Shown here: one piece after another, positions 7,314-13,433 of the stretch
Position numbering within the stretch: the first letter of the stretch is position 1
Layout: each line of letters starts with the position of its first letter
Assembly: GCA_964630265.1 (NCBI GenBank)
Contig: CAZVRW010000049.1
Span: forward strand, 1 to 25,332
DNA length: 25,332 bases
Direction of reading: 5' to 3'
DNA from: CAZBWP01 sp964630265
Lineage (GTDB): Bacteria; Pseudomonadota; Alphaproteobacteria; Rhodospirillales; Defluviicoccaceae
Notes under the pieces: generated by a model
Told to the model about the DNA's origin: nothing
Database searches by the model: none
The model's input: only the letters and a program-made list of their open reading frames with translations
Position numbers and translations under genes: made by a program

Positions 7314-8243
7314 TCAGGGCGCGACGAGCTCCTTGCGCAGCGCCTTCTCCGATTGCCATACCTGCCAATAGACGGCCCACCGCTGTCGCAGGGCCGATGG
7401 TGGCTCGCCGAACAGTCGGAGGCCGATGGCGAACGCCTCGGCGGCGAGCGCGGCCTGCCGGCGTTCGGCAAGCCCGGCAAGGGTTTCCACGCGGCTCTGT
7501 TCGCCGAATGCCCCCGGTGCATTCATCAGCATCGAGCGAAAGACGGCGAGGTTATGGTGGTCGCCCAAGAGGTCGGCCAGGGCGTCGGCGATATCGCGGT
7601 GCGTCTTCAGCAGATCGGCCCAGGCCGAGCGCACCAGGGAGGTGTGGTACCAGTGGTACTTGGCGCGCTTGCGGAACTCATGGAGGTTCTCGGGCGTCGG
7701 CGCCTCGCGCGCCCGCGCCACCGCCTTTGTTGCCCGCTTGTAGGTCTTTTCCAGCCCGCCGCCGACGGCCTCGAAGCCATCGGCGTCAAGCGTCCAGCGC
7801 GCGGCGCGGTCGCGCGCGGCCAGCATTCTCTGACGAAACGTCGACAGTTTCTCGTCGAGCCCCTTCTCTCGGGCAATCGTCTCCTTGCGATCCGTCAGAC
7901 TGTCCCGGATCGCCGCGCAGGCCTCGCTGTCGATGCTGGTGTCGTAATGCGTGACCAGATCATCGTAGGTCTCGATCATCGCCTGGGCATCGCGGATATA
8001 GGAAAGCGCCGACGCGGCGTCGCGGAATGCCGCGTTCTCTTTCCCGTAGTCGGCGAAGACCGGACGAACCAGGCGGATCAAACCGCGCAGTTTCTTGCAG
8101 CGCTTGCGGACTTGGTGGACGGTTTCGTGCACGTCGAGCGCATTGTCCTCCAGCTCGGCCAGCGCCTTGTCCACTTGGCTTATCGCGATGCGGCGCAGCC
8201 CCACCTGGACGGAGTCGTCACTGCGCTTGAGGTGATAGCTCAT
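7314..8243 (-). CDS. CHAD-domain protein
   Basis: A 309-residue helical protein. ATG 8243 follows AAAGGAGG closely. It has the two-half CHAD layout: HETVHQVRKRCKKLR (39-53) in the first half and HEFRKRAKYHWYH (188-200) in the second, both with the conserved His and basic residues, followed by a GDHHNL motif. CHAD domains bind inorganic polyphosphate and are found at polyP granules or fused to CYTH triphosphatases; here the domain stands alone. It is the last gene of the minus-strand run after the three LigD-type genes (80 nt after the polymerase gene stop), so it is probably co-transcribed with them. It lies convergent with the CYTH-like gene. A polyP-binding role is inferred from the family. 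Confidence 0.88.
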   Translation of the reverse strand: MSYHLKRSDDSVQVGLRRIAISQVDKALAELEDNALDVHETVHQVRKRCKKLRGLIRLVRPVFADYGKENAAFRDAASALSYIRDAQAMIETYDDLVTHYDTSIDSEACAAIRDSLTDRKETIAREKGLDEKLSTFRQRMLAARDRAARWTLDADGFEAVGGGLEKTYKRATKAVARAREAPTPENLHEFRKRAKYHWYHTSLVRSAWADLLKTHRDIADALADLLGDHHNLAVFRSMLMNAPGAFGEQSRVETLAGLAERRQAALAAEAFAIGLRLFGEPPSALRQRWAVYWQVWQSEKALRKELVAP

Positions 8244-8322
8244 CGAACGCCTCCTTTCTCGATCTCGGCCGTCGAACCGCCGTCCTCTGCGGGGTCCGAC
8301 AGCCGCGCCGTCCGCTGGCGGC

Positions 8323-9237
8323 TCACGCCTCGCCGGTGATACGGTCCAGGCGGTCGCGCACCGATGCCAGATTGTGGCGGTGCCGGTCGATATCGGCCCA
8401 CGGATCCTCCTTCTGGGCGAGGCGGCGAAAGATGTTGGCGACGGTGTACGCGCGCGGCCGGAGATCGCCGGCGAAGGCCTCCGACCAGTCGATCGGGGTG
8501 GCGACCGGGGCGCCTTCGATGGCGCGGACGGCATAGGGCGCCACCGCCGTCTGGCCGTAGGCGTTGCGGAGAAAATCCAGGAACACCCGGCCTTGGCGTT
8601 TGTCCTTACGCTGTTCGACGGTGAGCTCGTCGGGGCGCTCCGCGGCGGCATGCTCGACCAGCCGGCGGGCGAAGCCGCGCGCGTCCTCGAAGCCGGCGGC
8701 GCGGTCGAGCGGCACGACGATGTGCAGCCCTTTCGATCCCGTGAGTTGAACGAACGTCGTCAGTTCGAGCGCATCGCACAGCGCCTTCAGCGCGGCCGCC
8801 GCCGCCTGCACCTTGGCGAAATCGTCGTCCGAGGGATCAAGGTCGAAGATCAGCCGATCCGGCCGATCGATCGCATCCACCCGTGACAGCCCGAGGTGGG
8901 GCGTGATGCAGCCTTGCGTCGCCAGAAAGACCAGCGTCGCGGCTTGATCGACGACGACATGGGCGACGGACCCGCCCTCCTTCTGCAGCGTGGCGCGGGT
9001 GATCCAGTCAGGGAAGTGGTCCGGCGCATCCTTCTGGAAGAACCCATCCGCGGCGATGCCGTCTGGGAAGCGATGCATGGACAGGGGGCGTCCCGCGTAA
9101 TGCCGCAAGGCGACGGTGGCGATCCTCTGATAGTATTCGACGAGGTCACCCTTGGTGACGCCGCTCTCCGGAAACAACACCTTGTCGGCGTTGGACAGCT
9201 CGATGTCGTGGCCGTCGACGGTCATGACGCGGCTCAT
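8323..9237 (-). CDS. LigD-type polymerase/primase (POL domain), stand-alone
   Basis: A 304-residue protein that corresponds to the archaeo-eukaryotic-primase-like polymerase domain of LigD, which adds NTPs or dNTPs at double-strand breaks during NHEJ. Visible are LFPESGVTKGDLVEYY (21-36), the catalytic acid pair FDLDPSD (Asp132, Asp134), TGSKGLH (166-172) and a third acidic position in VFLDFLRNA (Asp221). The start ATG 9237 overlaps the stop of the ligase gene as ATGA, with GGAGG just upstream, which indicates translational coupling. No ligase or nuclease domain is attached. It follows the phosphoesterase and ligase genes in the same order as the domains of fused LigD proteins. No Ku gene is seen in this window. 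Confidence 0.93.
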   Translation of the reverse strand: MSRVMTVDGHDIELSNADKVLFPESGVTKGDLVEYYQRIATVALRHYAGRPLSMHRFPDGIAADGFFQKDAPDHFPDWITRATLQKEGGSVAHVVVDQAATLVFLATQGCITPHLGLSRVDAIDRPDRLIFDLDPSDDDFAKVQAAAAALKALCDALELTTFVQLTGSKGLHIVVPLDRAAGFEDARGFARRLVEHAAAERPDELTVEQRKDKRQGRVFLDFLRNAYGQTAVAPYAVRAIEGAPVATPIDWSEAFAGDLRPRAYTVANIFRRLAQKEDPWADIDRHRHNLASVRDRLDRITGEA

Positions 9238-10262
9238 GCCTCGCCTCCACTGCTCTCGCGCACGACGTCGCGGGCGTCCTTGTCGCGGCGCAGGCCGAGA
9301 AACCGGGGATGGCGAAGCTTGCCCGCGTCCGTCCATTCGGTGAAGCCGAACGCGCCGACCAACTCGGGACGCACCCACGTGACGTCGGCCTCGTCGACCT
9401 CGTCGGCGAAGGGCGAGGTGGCGCGGGTCATTCCGGCGAGGCGGTCGTGCAGCCGGACGAGCGTCGCATCGTCATAGCCGGTTCCCACCTTGCCGGCGTA
9501 CCGCAGCGCATCGCCGTCGTAGTAGCCGACGAGCAGGGCGCCGAAGCCCTTGCGGCTGCCCTGCGGGGCGGTGAAGCCGCCGATCACGAGCTCTTGCCCG
9601 CGCACGCATTTGAACTTGAGCCAGTCGCTGGAACGCGAATGCCGATAGGGCGCCCCGGCCCGCTTGGCGATGATTCCTTCCCAGCCCTTATCGCAGGCGG
9701 CCCGATAGTAGGCTTCGCCCTCGGCGTTGCGATGAGGGGAAAAGCGCAGCGGGTCGTCGAAGTCCAGCGCCTGTTTGAGCAGGGACTTGCGGGTCCTGAG
9801 CGGCAGCGCCGTCACGTCATGCCCGTCCAGATGCAGGAGATCGAACAGATACCAGTAGACCGCGACGTCGCTGGATCGCGCCGCGTCGGCGTCCTTGATC
9901 TGCATCCGCTGCTGGAGCCGCGAAAAGCTGGTCAGGGCGCCCTCGAAGGCGACGATCTCGCCGTCGACGATGATGTCGGCGCAGCGCTGGTCGGCGAGCG
10001 CGGCGACGAGCTCGGGATAGGTGTCGCCGACGTCGTTCCGGTTCCGCGTCAGCAGCCGCACGCGGTCGCCGGCGCGAAAGCCGAGCGCCCGTTCGCCGTC
10101 GAACTTGCGCTCGAAAATCCAGTCGGGATCGGAAAACCGCCTGTCGGTGAGCCTGGCCAGCATCGGTGCCGTCCAGTCCGGTTGGCTGCGTCGCGTGAGC
10201 CGGTCCCGCTCGGACGGTTTCAAATGGGCGAAGGCATCGGTCATGCCGTCACATCCCGTCAC
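9234..10262 (-). CDS. ATP-dependent DNA ligase (LigD ligase domain), stand-alone
   Basis: A 342-residue ATP-dependent ligase. Motif I KFDGER (53-58, adenylated Lys53), DGEIVAF (100-106), YWYLFDLLHLDG (motif III region), EGIIAKR (195-201, motif IV) and WLKFKC (214-219, motif V) are all present, followed by an OB-fold region with GGFTAPQGSRKGFGALLVGYYD. It seals nicks with ATP. The GTG at 10262 overlaps the stop of the phosphoesterase gene as GTGA, so I choose it; ATG 10244 is the alternative and would shorten the protein by six residues. The 3' end overlaps the polymerase gene by 4 nt. The motif set is that of the LigD ligase domain; replicative NAD-dependent ligase is excluded by the motifs. 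Confidence 0.94.
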   Translation of the reverse strand: MTGCDGMTDAFAHLKPSERDRLTRRSQPDWTAPMLARLTDRRFSDPDWIFERKFDGERALGFRAGDRVRLLTRNRNDVGDTYPELVAALADQRCADIIVDGEIVAFEGALTSFSRLQQRMQIKDADAARSSDVAVYWYLFDLLHLDGHDVTALPLRTRKSLLKQALDFDDPLRFSPHRNAEGEAYYRAACDKGWEGIIAKRAGAPYRHSRSSDWLKFKCVRGQELVIGGFTAPQGSRKGFGALLVGYYDGDALRYAGKVGTGYDDATLVRLHDRLAGMTRATSPFADEVDEADVTWVRPELVGAFGFTEWTDAGKLRHPRFLGLRRDKDARDVVRESSGGEA

Positions 10263-10891
10263 GCCGCGTCCCCGTCCCCATCTCCGTCCCCATCCCCGTC
10301 CCCGTCCCTATCTCCGTCGGCCGCCGCGATCTCTGCGAGGGTCCGCCCGCTGAGGACCGATTCGGGCTCGGTGGACACGGGATTGCGTCTCGCGTCGGCG
10401 TCATCGTCGTCGACCTTGACCAGGAGCCAGCGCTCGTCGGTGCCGGTGTCGGTTCGCTGCAGCGCGTACCCGCCCGTCAGTTTCTGGCCGTGCAGCCGAA
10501 CGACGACATGGCCGCCGTCGAGCGCATCCGCCATCGCCACGGTTTCGCCGTCCTTCTCGGTGATATTGTCGTACGGGCCGGTGTCCCAGACGAGGACGGT
10601 GCCGGCGCCGTACTCACCTTCGGGAATGACGCCTTCGAAGTCCGCGTAGTCGAGCGGATGGTCTTCCGTGGGCACCGCCAACCGTTTCTCGCGCGGATCG
10701 GTGGATGGCCCCTTGGGAACCGCCCAGGACTTCAGCACCCCATCGACCTCGATCCGGAAGTCGTAGTGCAGCGTCGCGGCGTCGTGCCTCTGGATGACGA
10801 AGATCGGCGCGTCTCCCGGTTCGCGGCGACTGCCCCGGGGTTCCGGGGTTGCCAAGAAGTTCCGCTTGGACGTGTAGCGCTCTGTCGACAT
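10259..10891 (-). CDS. LigD-type 3'-phosphoesterase (PE domain), stand-alone
   Basis: A 210-residue protein matching the 3'-phosphoesterase domain that trims 3' ends in NHEJ. FVIQRHDAATLHYDFRIE (31-48) carries His36, His42, Asp44 and Arg46, and His78 lies in EDHPLDY. These match the P. aeruginosa LigD PE residues His42, His48, Asp50, Arg52 and His84 with a constant offset of six. The conserved GVLKSWAVPKGPS, FEGVIPEGEYGAG and VWDTGPY segments follow. I choose ATG 10891 (MSTERYTSKRNF, a typical PE start); a TTG at 10924 is possible. The C-terminus is an acidic run of Gly-Asp dipeptides (about 192-208) encoded by a hexamer repeat, absent from typical PE domains; it may be a flexible tail where fused enzymes have a linker. 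First gene of the LigD-type operon. Confidence 0.94.
   Translation of the reverse strand: MSTERYTSKRNFLATPEPRGSRREPGDAPIFVIQRHDAATLHYDFRIEVDGVLKSWAVPKGPSTDPREKRLAVPTEDHPLDYADFEGVIPEGEYGAGTVLVWDTGPYDNITEKDGETVAMADALDGGHVVVRLHGQKLTGGYALQRTDTGTDERWLLVKVDDDDADARRNPVSTEPESVLSGRTLAEIAAADGDRDGDGDGDGDGDGDAA
10268..10315 (-). repeat. Hexamer tract encoding a Gly-Asp tail
   Basis: Eight hexamers of the form gtcccc or atcccc/atctcc on the plus strand encode the Gly-Asp dipeptide tail of the phosphoesterase. The unit preserves frame. It ends seven bases from the stop codon, directly before the GTGA overlap with the ligase gene. Confidence 0.85.
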
Positions 10892-10954
10892 GTGCCGCGT
10901 CTCTCGAACCTGTTCGGCCAGCAAAGCACGAACGGCGACGTTGTCCTTTACCCT

Positions 10955-11193
10955 GGGTTAAGCGCGCGTCGCCCGACGACGCAGGGTTAAGCGCGCGTCG
11001 CCCGACGACGCAGGGTTAAGCGCGCGTCGCCCGACGACNNNNNNNNNNNNNNNNNNNNNNNNNNNNNNNNNNNNNNNNNNNNNNNNNNNNNNNNNNNNNN
11101 NNNNNNNNNNNNNNNNNNNNNNNNNNNNNNNNNNNNNNGTTAAGCGCGCGTCGCCCGACGACGCAGGGTTAAGCGCGCGTCGCCCGACGACGC
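10955..11193. repeat. 29-bp tandem repeat (minisatellite), copy number unresolved
   Basis: Units start at 10955, 10984 and 11013 before the gap. Two more, in register with starts 11137 (partly N) and 11166, follow it. Each unit opens with gggttaagcgcgc and contains an inverted repeat gcgtcg-cccga-cgacgc able to form a 6-bp hairpin. The copies are identical where readable, so expansion is recent. There are no unique spacers, so it is not a CRISPR array. Confidence 0.92.
11039..11138. other. Assembly gap (100 N) inside the 29-bp repeat
   Basis: Exactly 100 N inside a perfect tandem repeat. The flanks share at least 24 bp, so this is probably an unresolved repeat count rather than unique missing sequence. 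The true number of 29-bp units is unknown. Confidence 0.9.
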
Positions 11194-11281
11194 CGTCTGG
11201 TGCTTAACACAGGCAAAGGCTCGGTCACGAGCATCGGCTTAAGTCTGGGCGTCGCAGGCAGGGGACCCGCCGGAACGAGCG

Positions 11282-12406
11282 ATGACGGCAAACCGACGCA
11301 TCCTGGTGTGGATCCTGTCCGCCTTCGTTGGTGGCGTGCTGGTGGTCGCCATGGGCGGCATGCTCTGGCCGTTCTACATCAGCGTCGCCATCGCCTTCGT
11401 TCTGGATCCGCTCTGTGATCTGTTGGAACGCCTAAGGATTCCGCGGACTCCGGCGGTCCTGATGGTGATGGCAGGGTTCGCGTTGGTGCTGAGCGGGGTT
11501 CTCATCCTGCTGCTCCCCATCGCCTTCCAACAGGCCGTGGACCTGATCGACCGCGTGCCGGGCTACGTCGAAGTGGTAACCACGCGACTGCAGACCTGGG
11601 CCGCCACGGTCGAGCGCCAGACCGGCATGGATCTCGTGGAAGAGATCCGCGGCGCACTCGGCGATAACCAACAAGTCCTCGGCTGGGTCGGCGGCTCCGT
11701 TCGCGGTCTGCTGAGCAGCGGGCTGCTGCTCTCGCAACGGATCATCGAAATCGGCATCATCATTGTTGTCGTATTCTTCCTGCTCCGCGATTTCGACCGC
11801 ATCATCGCCCGCATCAAAGACTGGCTTCCGGTCGAGTACGCGACAACGATCCGCGAATTGTCCCAGGAAGCTTACGACACGCTCCGCGGTTTCATCCGCG
11901 GCCAGGGTCTCGTCTGCCTGATCCTCGGCACCTTCTATGCCGTCGGGCTCACCGCGATCGGCCTGCCGTTCGGTATCCTCGTGGGCCTCGCGATCGGCCT
12001 GATTTCATTCATTCCATATGTCGGCGCGACGATGGGCTTGATCACGTCGCTGAGCCTTGCCGTGCTGGAGTTCGAATCGTGGCTGCGCATCGGCGGCGTC
12101 GCGGCGATCTTTTTCGTCGGCCAAGTGGTCGAGGGCAACGTCCTCATCCCCGTTCTGGTCGGCGAACGCGTCCGGCTGCATCCCGTCTGGGTGATCCTCG
12201 GGCTCTATGTCGGCGGCGCGCTGTTCGGCTTCATGGGGGTGCTGCTCGCCGTGCCGATGACCGCCGTGCTCGGCGTGTTCGCCCGGTTCACCCTGCGGCA
12301 GTACCTCGACAGTCCGTTGCACCGCACGAAGGACTCGCAGAGCCCGGAGGCCGGCGCGGACCGACGGGACGACGCTGCGGGGCGCGGCACCGATCAGGCA
12401 AGATGA
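11282..12406 (+). CDS. AI-2E family (PerM/TqsA-like) membrane permease
   Basis: A 374-residue integral membrane protein with about seven to eight hydrophobic segments: two at 8-40, one at 58-80, a soluble amphipathic stretch at about 85-150, one at 157-170, then a cluster at 210-345. The late segments GLAIGLISFIPYVGATMG and GNVLIPVLVGERVRLHP, followed by LYVGGALFGFMGVLLAVP, are the diagnostic signature of the AI-2E transporter family. Members export or exchange small molecules (AI-2, Na+/H+ or others), so the substrate cannot be assigned. The C-terminal tail is hydrophilic. The start ATG 11282 has a modest ggaacgag upstream. It heads the plus-strand run, but a 264-bp gap with a 17-bp repeat separates it from gpmA, so it may be its own unit. 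Confidence 0.9.
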   Translation: MTANRRILVWILSAFVGGVLVVAMGGMLWPFYISVAIAFVLDPLCDLLERLRIPRTPAVLMVMAGFALVLSGVLILLLPIAFQQAVDLIDRVPGYVEVVTTRLQTWAATVERQTGMDLVEEIRGALGDNQQVLGWVGGSVRGLLSSGLLLSQRIIEIGIIIVVVFFLLRDFDRIIARIKDWLPVEYATTIRELSQEAYDTLRGFIRGQGLVCLILGTFYAVGLTAIGLPFGILVGLAIGLISFIPYVGATMGLITSLSLAVLEFESWLRIGGVAAIFFVGQVVEGNVLIPVLVGERVRLHPVWVILGLYVGGALFGFMGVLLAVPMTAVLGVFARFTLRQYLDSPLHRTKDSQSPEAGADRRDDAAGRGTDQAR

Positions 12407-12459
12407 CGCCGGCAAGCCACAGGTGGGCGGCAAATCCGGGCTCGCCCGCGCCGCCGTCC

Positions 12460-12527
12460 TCCGGGATCATCTCCGGTCCGGGATCATCTCCGGTCCGGGA
12501 TTATCTCCGGTCCGGGATTATCCCAGG
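12460..12527. repeat. 17-bp tandem repeat, four units
   Basis: tccgggatcatctccgg at 12460-12476 and 12477-12493, then variants with gattatc at 12494-12510 and 12511-12527 (the last ends ccagg). It lies 143 bp before gpmA. Each unit holds the short inverted repeat ccggga...tctccgg. Confidence 0.88.
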
Positions 12528-12670
12528 TGAATGTTCGAAACCGCGCGCCAGCGTACACCCTCCAAGCATGGAACGCACGGCGGGGAATGTCCTCGGCGCC
12601 TTCCTTGTTCGACGTCTCTCTTGTCGTGGTGAGCGTCTCTCAATTCCACCGGGACCAAACGGAACATTCG

Positions 12671-13369
12671 ATGCCTCGTCTGGTTTTGTTACGGCACGGC
12701 CAAAGCATTTGGAACCGCGACAATCTGTTCACCGGCTGGACGGACGTCGCGTTGTCCGAAATCGGCCTGGACGAGGCGGAGCAGGCCGGGCGGTTGCTTC
12801 TCGATGGTGGTTTCCGGTTCGATCTCTGCTTCACGTCGTACCTGCGACGCGCGATCCACACCCTGCACATCGCCCTCGACGTGATGGATCAATTGTGGTT
12901 GCCGGTCGAAAAGAGCTGGCGGCTGAACGAACGCCACTACGGTGCGTTGCAAGGCCTGCACAAGGACCAGATGCGCCAGATGGCCGGGGAGGAGCAGGTC
13001 CACGCGTGGCGCCGCAGCTTCTCGGTCAGGCCGCCCGCCCTCGACACCGATGATCCGAGGTTTCCCGGTCATGATCGGCGGTACGCGGCGCTGTCGGATG
13101 CCGAGATGCCGCGAACGGAAAGCCTCGAAGATACGGTGAAGCGCACCCTTCCTTACTGGGACGAGGCGATCGCGCCGGCGCTCAGGACCGGCCAGGACGT
13201 TTTGATCTCGGCACACGGCAACAGCCTTCGTGGACTGGTCAAGTATCTCGAAAATATCGCCGATGACGATATTTCGGGACTCGAAATTCCGACCGGCGAG
13301 CCGTGGCTCTATGACCTGGACGAGGCGCTACAGGTCACTGGGCGACAGATTCTGGAGGCCTCGTCGTGA
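12671..13369 (+). CDS. gpmA: 2,3-bisphosphoglycerate-dependent phosphoglycerate mutase
   Basis: A 232-residue cytosolic mutase that interconverts 3- and 2-phosphoglycerate. The RHGQSIWN motif gives the phosphorylated His9, and SAHGNSLRG gives His182. These correspond to His11 and His184 of E. coli GpmA with a constant offset, and ERHYG and FTGWTD are also present. The length is slightly short of the 250 of E. coli but normal for the bacterial dPGM group. The open frame continues upstream to 12527, but ATG 12671 begins the conserved MPRLVLLRHG. The ribosome site (cgga) is weak. The GH65 gene follows after 64 nt and ppsA after that, which suggests one carbon-metabolism operon. Confidence 0.95.
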   Translation: MPRLVLLRHGQSIWNRDNLFTGWTDVALSEIGLDEAEQAGRLLLDGGFRFDLCFTSYLRRAIHTLHIALDVMDQLWLPVEKSWRLNERHYGALQGLHKDQMRQMAGEEQVHAWRRSFSVRPPALDTDDPRFPGHDRRYAALSDAEMPRTESLEDTVKRTLPYWDEAIAPALRTGQDVLISAHGNSLRGLVKYLENIADDDISGLEIPTGEPWLYDLDEALQVTGRQILEASS

Positions 13370-13433
13370 CATCACGGTGGCCTCACGGACTCCGCCCGGA
13401 GGCCGGCGTCGGGAGTAGCGACGGAGGTTTTGC

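Larger units (their letters stand above)
10892..11281. other. Divergent intergenic region dominated by a minisatellite
   Basis: About 390 bp including the 100-N gap. It must hold the promoters of both the minus-strand repair operon and the plus-strand permease gene, yet most of the visible bases belong to a 29-bp tandem repeat. I could not place convincing -35/-10 boxes. No gene was found. Confidence 0.6.

Noticed and set aside
6490..7371. A frameshifted pseudogene at the CYTH-like locus
   Set aside because: The apparent frame change occurs only across the N run. Overlapping the identical 21-bp flanks restores one frame.
10955..11193. Regular repeats that could suggest a CRISPR array
   Set aside because: The 29-bp units are directly contiguous with no unique spacers, and no cas genes are present.
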